37,401 bases of DNA, taken from the NCBI GenBank assembly GCA_946403315.1, contig CAMIZK010000010.1:1-37401 (forward strand), given 5' to 3'. The position numbers and the translations under genes were made by a program. Position 1 is the stretch's first letter, and every line of letters begins with the position of its first letter. This stretch comes from an uncultured Bacteroidales bacterium (GTDB taxonomy: Bacteria; Bacteroidota; Bacteroidia; Bacteroidales; Paludibacteraceae). The notes under the pieces were generated by a model, which was not told where the DNA came from, did no database searches, and saw only the letters and a program-made list of their open reading frames with translations. Shown here one piece after another: positions 9,831-16,405 of the stretch.

Positions 9831-10139
9831 TTAGAAGATTATCAAACTCTGCGGCATTATACGGTGGACGTACACAATGTCTTCTTCTACTTCATACACT
9901 ATCACCATCTTTTTACCAAATGGTATAGTCCGCATTATTTTTCCATATTGAATAGATAATGGAACATGTACAGCTGGCAGTTCTGCATACTCTTCCAACC
10001 AATCGAAGAGTTTAAATAGCAGTTGAAACTGACGCGCCGCTGTTAACGGTGCAGCACATTGTTCAACGACGAACTGCTCCAAGTCATTCATATCAGCATC
10101 AGCAGTAGGTAAAGAGCGTACTGAATACTTTTTACTCAT
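9831..10139 (-). CDS. RelE/ParE-family toxin
   Basis: 102 residues, the usual size for RelE/ParE toxins. The N-terminus has the helix pattern of the family (ADADMNDLEQFVVEQ, then a helix running into FKLFDWLEEYAELP). It ends in beta strands typical of the fold: YGKIMRTIPFGKKMVIVYEVEEDIVYVHRI. Toxins of this superfamily either cleave mRNA at the ribosome (RelE) or inhibit gyrase (ParE). Sequence alone does not tell which applies here. The start ATG overlaps the antitoxin stop (ATGA, 10139-10136), so translation is coupled, antitoxin first. A strong terminator follows. Confidence 0.8.
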   Translation of the reverse strand: MSKKYSVRSLPTADADMNDLEQFVVEQCAAPLTAARQFQLLFKLFDWLEEYAELPAVHVPLSIQYGKIMRTIPFGKKMVIVYEVEEDIVYVHRIMPQSLIIF

Positions 10140-10309
10140 AATGCCTCACGAATATCATTCAGTCCGTAATGCTTTCCAAGACGTTTAGCTAATTCGTCCA
10201 TAAACTCTTCAACAGGACGTCCCTTAAGGGATCTCTTGTTAGCATCCTTTATCGGAGTCCTCGTCACGTTAACAACCACGTCGTACGTTGATTGTCTTAC
10301 AGCTTCCAT
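10136..10309 (-). CDS. small antitoxin, partner of the RelE/ParE toxin
   Basis: 57 residues from ATG 10309-10307 to TGA 10138-10136. The protein starts MEAVRQSTYDVVVNV (a strand-like stretch), continues with a basic linker (PIKDANKRSLKGR), and ends in an amphipathic helix, VEEFMDELAKRLGKHYG. This fits a toxin-neutralising helix. No separate DNA-binding domain is evident. It overlaps the toxin start by 4 nt and follows a good promoter with an initiation-site palindrome. I recognise it by position and shape rather than by a named family. Confidence 0.65.
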   Translation of the reverse strand: MEAVRQSTYDVVVNVTRTPIKDANKRSLKGRPVEEFMDELAKRLGKHYGLNDIREAL

Positions 10310-10332
10310 AATTGTCAGTTTTTATTGCTTTA

Positions 10333-10352
10333 ACCTTTGCGAGTGCAAAGGT
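10333..10352. promoter_or_regulatory. 20-bp palindrome over the antitoxin promoter, operator candidate (copy 1)
   Basis: ACCTTTGC-GAGT-GCAAAGGT is a perfect 8-bp inverted repeat covering the -7 element and start site of the antitoxin promoter. An identical 20-mer sits over a second promoter at 10606-10625. Confidence 0.6.
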
Positions 10353-10377
10353 ACAACAATTTTCTGACATACGCAAA
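10346..10377 (-). promoter_or_regulatory. promoter of the toxin-antitoxin operon
   Basis: On the minus strand: TTTG (10377-10374), exactly 20 bp, then TACCTTTG (10353-10346). This matches the Bacteroidota housekeeping promoter. The predicted start near 10340 leaves a leader of about 30 nt before the antitoxin ATG. Confidence 0.8.
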
Positions 10378-10423
10378 CATTTGAGCAAAATTCTTTCTTT
10401 TTTGCCTGTTTTTTTTCAGTATC

Positions 10424-10504
10424 TCAATCTGTCAAAGATCTTTTGCCGGTTTTACCGTCCTCGGCGGGACACATGGAAAAAAAGTAATAAGAAATTTTTT
10501 CCAT
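10424..10504 (-). CDS. possible 26-residue micro-ORF in the leader transcript
   Basis: ATG 10504-10502 to TGA 10426-10424 encodes 26 residues starting MEKISYYFFSMC and ending in a Lys/Arg-containing tail. It lies downstream of the promoter at 10619-10650 and upstream of the antitoxin promoter. There is no homology I can recognise. It may be chance, since the surrounding DNA is AT-rich. Confidence 0.2.
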   Translation of the reverse strand: MEKISYYFFSMCPAEDGKTGKRSLTD

Positions 10505-10613
10505 AATATTTTTATATCTTCTTCTTTTTTGGTCCATTGGACCAATGCCTATATAGATGTTGCCCTATCCTCAGTTCTCACAGAGAACTTTTCGTGCAGG
10601 CACACACCTTTGC
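10505..10613 (-). ncRNA. candidate structured leader or small RNA between mfd and the TA operon
   Basis: A promoter at 10619-10650 predicts a minus-strand transcript starting near 10613. It contains two perfect hairpins: AGTTCTC/GAGAACT (10573-10579 with 10583-10589, loop ACA on the plus strand) and TTGGTCC/GGACCAA (10529-10535 with 10539-10545, loop ATT). No protein frame covers the hairpins. No terminator is visible before 10424, so the RNA could also read into the toxin-antitoxin operon as a long leader. Confidence 0.4.
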
Positions 10614-10625
10614 GAGTGCAAAGGT
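10606..10625. promoter_or_regulatory. 20-bp palindrome, operator candidate (copy 2)
   Basis: Identical to the 20-mer at 10333-10352. The identity runs a further 7 bp (ACAACAA) into the spacer, giving 27 identical bases at the two promoters. Confidence 0.6.
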
Positions 10626-10650
10626 ACAACAAATTTTTGATATATGCAAA
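10619..10650 (-). promoter_or_regulatory. second minus-strand promoter upstream of the TA operon
   Basis: On the minus strand: TTTG (10650-10647), 20 bp, TACCTTTG (10626-10619). The -33 side has the extended form TTTGCATATATCA seen at other promoters in this window. Confidence 0.75.
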
Positions 10651-10721
10651 TTATTCGGCAGAAAAAATAGAATTTTTTGGAAAAATCAGGAAACACTTGC
10701 GTATATGCAAAAATAAATTTA

Positions 10722-10776
10722 TTTTTTACCGTTAAACCCTTGTGTATTTCAAATATTTGTTGTATCTTTGCAGCCG
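10722..10776 (+). promoter_or_regulatory. mfd promoter with extended conserved upstream block
   Basis: CTTG (10739-10742), 20 bp, TATCTTTG (10763-10770). The whole 55-bp stretch matches the fumarase-operon promoter (28082-28028, minus strand) at about 48 of 55 positions, including ACCGT and CTTGTGTATT upstream of and around -33 and GCAGCCG downstream of -7. Confidence 0.8.
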
Positions 10777-10812
10777 ATTTTAATTTGGCGTGTTGTGCGC
10801 ACATGCACACAG

Positions 10813-13800
10813 GTGAATATAGAAGAATTAGAAATACTATTCGGCCAGCATCCGCAGATTAAGGCGATTGGCGAAAGGCTAAAGGCGAAAGGGGACAGGC
10901 ATGTGCTTGTCTCGGGTTTGCACGCAAGCGCACGCGCGCTGGCGCTTGCACAGGTACGCACGCCCCTATTTATCGTAATGGATAATGCGGAGGCGGCGCA
11001 GTATCTGTATGCTGATTTGCGCGTAATGGCGAAAGGCGAAGGGCGAGAGGCGAATGTAGGATTCTTTCCGAGTAGTAAGAGGCGGAGGACGATCGATGAT
11101 GCGGCGGTGATACAGCGGACGGAATGCCTAACGGCCATCAGCCATCAGCCGTCAGCCGTCAGCCATCAGATTGTGGTGACGTATCCGGAGGCGATTGCAG
11201 AACCGGTACCAGCGAAGGAGGAGTTGTCAGCTGTCAGCTTTCAGCTTTCAGTAGGACAAAGTATTCAGCAGTCAGCACTCAGCCATCAGCTTTCAGATTT
11301 AGGGTTTGAACATGTGGATTTTGTGTTTCAGCCGGGACAGTATGCCGTACGTGGTTCGATCGTAGATATCTACAGTTACGGTCACGATAATCCCTACCGA
11401 TTGGACTTCTTCGGGGATGAGATAGACAGTATTCGCGAGTTTGATATAGAGGATCAGCTTTCGAAGAACCGAGTCGATTCTGCCGAAATCGTCGGTTCTC
11501 AGCCGTCAGCCGTCAGCCATCAGCATTCAGTTGTGGACTATCTGACGGAGGAGTATGTGTGGGTGTCGAACGATTTTTCGATCGTTCGATTCAAACTAGA
11601 CGGCATAGGAGTCCTAGGAAAATTAGGAGACATAGGAGAGCGGAGAACTATTGAGATAGCCGAGAAGAGTACGTTTGCGGAGTATACGAAGATCAGTTTT
11701 GATACCGTACCCCAGCCTATCTTCCATAAGCAGTTCGATATCCTGACGGATGACCTGAAACGGCATATCGACGACGGTTATAAGATTTATATTCTTGCCG
11801 AGCAGCAGAAACAGCTTGATCGCTTAGCAGCGATCTTTGAGGCGAATGGCGAAGGGACGAATGGCGAATGTATCCACTTTATCGGTATCAACGCGACGCT
11901 GCATGAAGGGTTTGTGGATAAGGAGTTGAAGATTTGCTGCTATACCGATCACCAGATCTTTGAGCGTTTCCACCGCGTGCAGATGACGAGTGAGAATGCG
12001 CGGCGAGGTAAGGCGATCGTGACCTTGAGGGAGATCAACCAGTTGCAGATCGGTGATTATGTCGTACACAGCGATCACGGAATAGCGAAGTTCGGTGGGT
12101 TGGTGACGACACCGGTGAACGGGAAACCGCAGGAGATGATCAAACTGAACTACCGCGACGGCGCGAATGTGTTTGTATCTATCCATAACCTGCACCGCAT
12201 CAGTAAGTACAAGGGGCGTGAAGGTAGTGAACCGACGATCGCACGATTGGGTTCGGGTGCATGGGAACGACTGAAAGAGCGCACCAAGGACAAGGTCAAG
12301 GATATCGCACGGGATCTGATCAAACTGTACGCAACGCGCAAGCAGCAGAAAGGATTTGCTTATAGTCCCGACGGCTATATGCAGCATGAATTGGAGGCAT
12401 CGTTCTTGTACGAGGACACGCCGGATCAGGCAAAGGCAACAGCTGAAGTAAAACGCGATCTGGAGAGTCCGACACCGATGGATCGGTTGGTTTGCGGAGA
12501 CGTAGGATTCGGTAAGACCGAAGTAGCGATGCGTGCCGCGTTTAAGGTAGCGACCGACGGCAAACAGGTAGCGGTATTGGTACCGACAACCGTCTTAGCG
12601 CTGCAACACTATAACACTTTCACCGAGCGGATGAAGAACCTGCCGGTGAGGATCGAGTTTATCAGCCGACTCAAGACTGCCAAAGAGGTGAAAGAGATCT
12701 TAGCGGACCTCGAAGCAGGCAAGATCGATATATTGATCGGTACGCATAAGTTAATCGGCAAGACGGTCAAATGGCACGACTTGGGTTTGCTCATCATCGA
12801 TGAGGAGCAGAAGTTCGGCGTGGCGGCAAAAGAGAAGTTGAAGAGTCTGCGCACGAACGTGGATGTGCTGACGCTAACGGCCACACCGATCCCGAGAACG
12901 CTGCAGTTCTCCTTGTTAGGAGCACGGGATCTGAGCGTGATGACGACACCGCCGCAGAACCGTTACCCGGTACAGACGGAGTTAATCACCATCGACGACG
13001 AGGATATCATCAAAGAGGCGATCGAATTGGAGATGGAGCGTAACGGACAGATCTTCATCGTCAACAACCGCATCGAGATGTTACCGCGTATCGAGAAACG
13101 GATACGCAAACTCGTGCCGGAAGCACGCATCGTGATGGCGCACGGTCAGATGCCTGCCGAAGAGATGGAGGAACGGCTGGAAGCGTTTATCAATTATGAC
13201 TACGACATCCTGCTGTCGACAACGATCATCGAGTCCGGTGTGGATATACCGAACGTGAACACGATTTTGATCTTCAGCGCCGACCGGTACGGTTTAGCGG
13301 ACCTGCATCAGCTGCGTGGCCGCGTAGGACGAAGTAATCGGAAGGCGTACTGTTACCTGATTGCGCCGGAAAAGGAACTGTTGACCGAGGATGCGAGAAG
13401 GCGATTGGAGGCACTGAGCACGTTTGCCGAGTTAGGTGCCGGATTCAGTTTGGCGATGCAGGATCTGGATATCCGGGGAGCAGGAAACATGTTAGGTTCC
13501 GAGCAGTCGGGGTTCATTGCCGATCTGGGTTACGAGACGTACCAGCGGATCTTGAATGAGGCGGTGGAGGAACTCCGCGAAGAATTCGCGGTAAATGATG
13601 GAATGAGCGCGACTGCGTCGCTCAATGGTGCGAATGATGGTAAGCATCTCTGGTGTAACGATGCGCAGTTGGAGACGGATTTACCGGTTTGTTTTCCGAC
13701 GGATTATATCGAGAACATCTCCGAGCGAATCACCTTATACCGGGAATTGGATACCTTACGAGACGAGGATCAGTTACTGGCCTTCCGCAAACGACTCATC

Positions 13801-14139
13801 GACCGTTTTGGTGTACTGCCGGAACCGGCGAACGAGTTGCTGGACGTGGTGCGCCTACGGTGGATCTGTTGCCGTTTGGGCATCGAGAAGATCTTACTGA
13901 AGGGCGAACGGATGACGATGTATCTGGTGCAACACAAAGAGGCGTACTGGCAGTCAGAGGCGTTCGGCAATATCATCCAGTATGCGGTGACACGACCGGA
14001 ACGCTGTGCGTTGCATGAAGAGAAAGATAAGAAAGGGGTACCGACGGGAAGAAGGTACGTCACCATAACAAATGTGCGTTCGATTGGAGGCGCCATTACG
14101 CTCCTATCGAAAGTTGAAAGTGGAGAGTTGAAAGTTTAA
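10813..14139 (+). CDS. mfd: transcription-repair coupling factor Mfd
   Basis: 1108 residues from GTG 10813. A TTG further upstream (10768) lies inside the -7 promoter element and cannot be the start. Mfd displaces stalled RNA polymerase and recruits UvrA. The N-terminal UvrB-like module is followed by the polymerase-interacting region (GDYVVHSDHGIAKFGG, about 415-430) and a RecG-like translocase. That translocase carries Walker A GDVGFGKTE (about 562-570), DEEQ (about 663), TATPIPRTLQ, and the VGRSNRKAYCYL helicase motif. A C-terminal Mfd domain ends the protein. Size is near the usual 1100-1150. Oddly, the N-terminal module holds several blocks of heptanucleotide repeat read as SAVSHQ-like peptides, and another block forms the last residues and the stop codon. 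The gene probably heads an operon with kdsB, whose ATG is 6 bp away. Confidence 0.95.
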   Translation: MNIEELEILFGQHPQIKAIGERLKAKGDRHVLVSGLHASARALALAQVRTPLFIVMDNAEAAQYLYADLRVMAKGEGREANVGFFPSSKRRRTIDDAAVIQRTECLTAISHQPSAVSHQIVVTYPEAIAEPVPAKEELSAVSFQLSVGQSIQQSALSHQLSDLGFEHVDFVFQPGQYAVRGSIVDIYSYGHDNPYRLDFFGDEIDSIREFDIEDQLSKNRVDSAEIVGSQPSAVSHQHSVVDYLTEEYVWVSNDFSIVRFKLDGIGVLGKLGDIGERRTIEIAEKSTFAEYTKISFDTVPQPIFHKQFDILTDDLKRHIDDGYKIYILAEQQKQLDRLAAIFEANGEGTNGECIHFIGINATLHEGFVDKELKICCYTDHQIFERFHRVQMTSENARRGKAIVTLREINQLQIGDYVVHSDHGIAKFGGLVTTPVNGKPQEMIKLNYRDGANVFVSIHNLHRISKYKGREGSEPTIARLGSGAWERLKERTKDKVKDIARDLIKLYATRKQQKGFAYSPDGYMQHELEASFLYEDTPDQAKATAEVKRDLESPTPMDRLVCGDVGFGKTEVAMRAAFKVATDGKQVAVLVPTTVLALQHYNTFTERMKNLPVRIEFISRLKTAKEVKEILADLEAGKIDILIGTHKLIGKTVKWHDLGLLIIDEEQKFGVAAKEKLKSLRTNVDVLTLTATPIPRTLQFSLLGARDLSVMTTPPQNRYPVQTELITIDDEDIIKEAIELEMERNGQIFIVNNRIEMLPRIEKRIRKLVPEARIVMAHGQMPAEEMEERLEAFINYDYDILLSTTIIESGVDIPNVNTILIFSADRYGLADLHQLRGRVGRSNRKAYCYLIAPEKELLTEDARRRLEALSTFAELGAGFSLAMQDLDIRGAGNMLGSEQSGFIADLGYETYQRILNEAVEELREEFAVNDGMSATASLNGANDGKHLWCNDAQLETDLPVCFPTDYIENISERITLYRELDTLRDEDQLLAFRKRLIDRFGVLPEPANELLDVVRLRWICCRLGIEKILLKGERMTMYLVQHKEAYWQSEAFGNIIQYAVTRPERCALHEEKDKKGVPTGRRYVTITNVRSIGGAITLLSKVESGELKV
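10859..10900. repeat. 7-nt repeat block (GAAAGGC type) in mfd
   Basis: Consecutive units GATTGGC, GAAAGGC, TAAAGGC, GAAAGGG and GACAGGC run from 10866 to 10900, with a partial unit before. They are translated as IGERLKAKGDRH near the Mfd N-terminus. Confidence 0.75.
11024..11055. repeat. 7-nt repeat block (GAAAGGC type) in mfd
   Basis: Units TAATGGC, GAAAGGC, GAAGGGC and GAGAGGC (11024-11051), then GAAT. Read in frame as AKGEGREANVG. Confidence 0.75.
11134..11168 (+). repeat. 7-nt repeat block (TCAGCCR type) in mfd
   Basis: Five perfect 7-nt units: GCCATCA, GCCATCA, GCCGTCA, GCCGTCA, GCCATCA. Translated as [12 protein letters not shown]. The orientation is stop-free in all three plus frames. 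Confidence 0.9.
11227..11299 (+). repeat. 7-nt repeat block (TCAGCNN type) in mfd
   Basis: TCAGCTG, TCAGCTT, TCAGCTT and TCAGTAG (11227-11254) are interrupted by 10 nt. Then TCAGCAG, TCAGCAC, TCAGCCA, TCAGCTT and TCAGATT follow (11265-11299). Translated as LSAVSFQLSVGQ and QSALSHQLSD. Confidence 0.85.
11499..11533 (+). repeat. 7-nt repeat block (TCAGCNN type) in mfd
   Basis: Five units: TCAGCCG, TCAGCCG, TCAGCCA, TCAGCAT, TCAGTTG. Translated as [13 protein letters not shown]. Confidence 0.9.
11606..11641 (+). repeat. 9-nt repeat block (TAGGAGNNN type) in mfd
   Basis: Four 9-nt units, each starting TAGGA: TAGGAGTCC, TAGGAAAAT, TAGGAGACA, TAGGAGAGC. Translated as IGVLGKLGDIGER. Confidence 0.75.
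11837..11871. repeat. 7-nt repeat block (GAATGGC type) in mfd
   Basis: TTGAGGC, GAATGGC, GAAGGGAC (one unit of 8 nt), GAATGGC, GAATG. Read as FEANGEGTNGEC. Confidence 0.65.
13605..13623. repeat. GAGCGAC palindrome inside mfd
   Basis: GAGCGCGAC-TGC-GTCGCTC is an imperfect inverted repeat with a 2-nt bulge. It is flanked by near-identical AATGATGG octamers (one each side) and read as SATASL in the Mfd C-terminal part. A related palindrome stands alone at 37061-37078. Confidence 0.5.
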
Positions 14140-14143
14140 AGAT
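14109..14143 (+). repeat. 7-nt repeat block (GAAAGTT type) across the mfd stop
   Basis: GAAAGTT, GAAAGTG, GAGAGTT, GAAAGTT, TAAAGAT. It encodes the last Mfd residues (KVESGELKV) and supplies the TAA stop (14137-14139), ending 3 nt before the kdsB ATG. Confidence 0.8.
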
Positions 14144-14145
14144 TT

Positions 14146-14892
14146 ATGAAATATTTTGGGATCATACCTTCCCGTTACGGGTCGAGTCGTTTTCCGGGAA
14201 AACCCTTAGCGGAGATCGGTGGTAAGACTGTGATACGCCGGGTGTACGAGCAGGCCAGTAAGATACTGGATCCGGTGGTGGTGGCTACGGACGATGACCG
14301 TATCTATGATGCCGTAGAAGCGTTCGGCGGAAAGGTTATCATGACGCGACCGGATCACAAATGCGGAACGGACCGTTGTCTGGAGGCGTACATGAAGATG
14401 ACGACACCGACATGGCGGGAACAGAACGATACGGACACCGTGGTCATCAATATCCAAGGTGACGAACCGTTCATCCAACCGGAACAGATCGAGACACTGA
14501 TGCACTGTTTTGACCAAGAGGGGACGCAGATAGCGACACTCGTGCGACCGTTCACGGAAGCGGACAGTAAAGCCGATCTGGAGAACGTGAACACGCCGAA
14601 GGTGAACTGGGACAAGCAGACGGGAGAAGCGAAGATGTTTAGTAGAAAAGTGATCAGCTGTGCGGATGGAACGTATTACCGGCATATCGGTATTTATGCT
14701 TTCCGGGCGGATGTGCTGCAGCAGATCACGAAACTGCCGCAGAGTAAGTTGGAGATCGAAGAGCGGTTGGAACAGTTGCGGTGGTTAGAAAACGGCTATA
14801 CGATCCGGGTGGGTGTCACCGAGACGCAGACCATCGGTATCGATACGCCGGAAGATTTGGAAAAAGCAATTGAATGGTATAAGAATCAATAA
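14146..14892 (+). CDS. kdsB: 3-deoxy-manno-octulosonate cytidylyltransferase (CMP-KDO synthetase)
   Basis: 248 residues, the normal length for KdsB. The enzyme activates KDO with CTP to CMP-KDO, the donor used for the lipopolysaccharide inner core, in the cytoplasm. The nucleotide-binding start IPSRYGSSRFPGKPL (residues 7-21) is classic. The conserved blocks RPDHKCGTDR (about 67-76) and IQGDEPFI (about 102-109) are present, as is the RHIGIYAFR segment and the terminal GIDTPEDLE. It starts 6 bp after the mfd stop, so translation is likely coupled. Nothing unusual. Confidence 0.96.
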   Translation: MKYFGIIPSRYGSSRFPGKPLAEIGGKTVIRRVYEQASKILDPVVVATDDDRIYDAVEAFGGKVIMTRPDHKCGTDRCLEAYMKMTTPTWREQNDTDTVVINIQGDEPFIQPEQIETLMHCFDQEGTQIATLVRPFTEADSKADLENVNTPKVNWDKQTGEAKMFSRKVISCADGTYYRHIGIYAFRADVLQQITKLPQSKLEIEERLEQLRWLENGYTIRVGVTETQTIGIDTPEDLEKAIEWYKNQ

Positions 14893-14916
14893 TAACCTTT
14901 TAAAAAAACACAAATT

Positions 14917-15639
14917 ATGAGTAAAGAACAATGTCCTACTCCGCATATCGGTGCGCAGTATGGAGAGATTGCAAAGACAATGATCATGGCGGGTGACCCG
15001 TTACGTGCTAAGTTAATGGCAGAGCGTTTTCTGGAGAACCCTGTTCAGGTGAATAACGTACGTGGTATGTTAGCCTTCACCGGTACGTACAAAGGTAAGA
15101 AAGTGACTGTGATGGGTCACGGAATGGGTATTCCGTCCATCGGTATCTACACGTACGAGTTGTTTAATTTCTACGATGTAGAGACGATCATCCGTGTCGG
15201 TTCCTGCGGTGCACGTCAGATGTACGTGAAACTCGGTGACCTCGTGATTGCACAAGGCAGCTGCACGGACAGCAACTGGGATGCACAGTATAACTTACCG
15301 GGCCATTATGCGCCGATCGCTAATTTTGACCTCTGCCGCAAGGCCGTGGATGCTGCCGAGAAACGCGGTTACAAGTACCACGTAGGTAATGTGTTCAGTG
15401 CCGATATCTTCTACTGCGAAGACGAGCGTAAGGCCAACTGGACGAAGATGGGTGTGCTGGCAGACGAGATGGAAGCACCGTCGCTGTACATGAACGCCGC
15501 ACGTGCCGGTAAGAAGGCACTGGTGATCTGCACCGTCAGCGATCATATCCTGACCGGTGAAGCCACCACCGCCGAACAACGTCAGAACTCGTTCACGAAC
15601 ATGATGGACGTGGCGTTTGATATCATCAGCGAGGAATGA
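14917..15639 (+). CDS. deoD: purine-nucleoside phosphorylase, DeoD type
   Basis: 240 residues. This hexameric-type phosphorylase splits purine (deoxy)nucleosides with phosphate into base and (deoxy)ribose-1-phosphate for salvage. Family landmarks are seen in order: PTPHIGA (active-site His from the neighbouring subunit), MAGDPLRAK (phosphate-binding Arg), IRVGSCGA (second phosphate-binding Arg), ADEMEAPSLY (ribose-binding Glu), and CTVSDHIL (catalytic Asp). The A-rich stretch before ATG 14917 suits Bacteroidota initiation. The gene is 24 bp from kdsB and overlaps the next gene by 4 nt (ATGA). Confidence 0.96.
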   Translation: MSKEQCPTPHIGAQYGEIAKTMIMAGDPLRAKLMAERFLENPVQVNNVRGMLAFTGTYKGKKVTVMGHGMGIPSIGIYTYELFNFYDVETIIRVGSCGARQMYVKLGDLVIAQGSCTDSNWDAQYNLPGHYAPIANFDLCRKAVDAAEKRGYKYHVGNVFSADIFYCEDERKANWTKMGVLADEMEAPSLYMNAARAGKKALVICTVSDHILTGEATTAEQRQNSFTNMMDVAFDIISEE

Positions 15640-16385
15640 GAAAACGACTGTACATCTTCTGGGTATTAGTTCTGCTGTCCTTGGGTCTGATGGCTCAGGA
15701 ACAGCAGGCTGATGCGCAGGGTAAGGAGAAGAAACGCGACACGAAAGTGTTTACCGGCTTTAGCGGCGGTATGATGCTGCACGCCGGTTACCTCTTCTCC
15801 GACAACCCGCAGCAGGTGTTCAGCAACACGGGATTAGGAGATTGGAACTACGTGAAGGGTTTACCCAAGTCCGGTTTCTGTTACGGATTAGGCGGATCGT
15901 TGCGTGCACATCTGATCAACCATATTCATCTGGGTGCCGAGGGATTTGTGAGCACGATGCCGTTAGCCAGCATGGGTACAGGATCGAATGTCCGTACCGG
16001 TTGGGGCGGTGTGCTGTGCGATTTCTACGGTAACTGGGGCAAAGTGCGGCCGATGATCGGTCTGACGGTAGGCGGCGGAACGATGAAACGGCTATATGTG
16101 CCGGCCGATGACTCGGGATTTGTGTCTGTCCGTTCCGACGGCGGCGACACGACGCATTACAATGCCTCTTATGTGAAGACACCGTTCTTCTTGATCGATC
16201 CTTACGTAGGATTGGAGATCAATTTAAACAGCCATATGGCGCTACTTATTCGCATCGATTATATGCTTCCGTTCGGTACGACAAAGAGCAAACTGACGGA
16301 AAACGTGAAATGGAGTAATTTTATGACTCCTTCCGGACCACGGCTTTATGTGGGCGTGATGTTCGGTAAACTGAAGAGAGAATAA
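15636..16385 (+). CDS. exported beta-barrel-like outer membrane protein
   Basis: 249 residues with a clear signal peptide (RKRLYIFWVLVLLSLGLMAQ, cleavage near residue 21). The mature part has alternating Gly/aromatic strands (GFSGGMMLHAGYLF, YGLGGSLRAHLINHIHLGAEG, MIGLTVGGG, FFLIDPYVGLEINL). It ends with a strand running into LYVGVMFGKLKRE, all typical of small outer-membrane barrels of Bacteroidota. The function is unknown. The ATG overlaps the deoD stop, and yidC follows after 20 bp. Its place next to yidC and kdsB may reflect shared envelope expression only. Confidence 0.75.
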   Translation: MRKRLYIFWVLVLLSLGLMAQEQQADAQGKEKKRDTKVFTGFSGGMMLHAGYLFSDNPQQVFSNTGLGDWNYVKGLPKSGFCYGLGGSLRAHLINHIHLGAEGFVSTMPLASMGTGSNVRTGWGGVLCDFYGNWGKVRPMIGLTVGGGTMKRLYVPADDSGFVSVRSDGGDTTHYNASYVKTPFFLIDPYVGLEINLNSHMALLIRIDYMLPFGTTKSKLTENVKWSNFMTPSGPRLYVGVMFGKLKRE

Positions 16386-16405
16386 ACACAAAATAAGATA
16401 AGAAA

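Noticed and set aside
10768..10812. TTG start for mfd giving 15 more residues
   Set aside because: This TTG is part of the -7 promoter element, upstream of the predicted transcript start.
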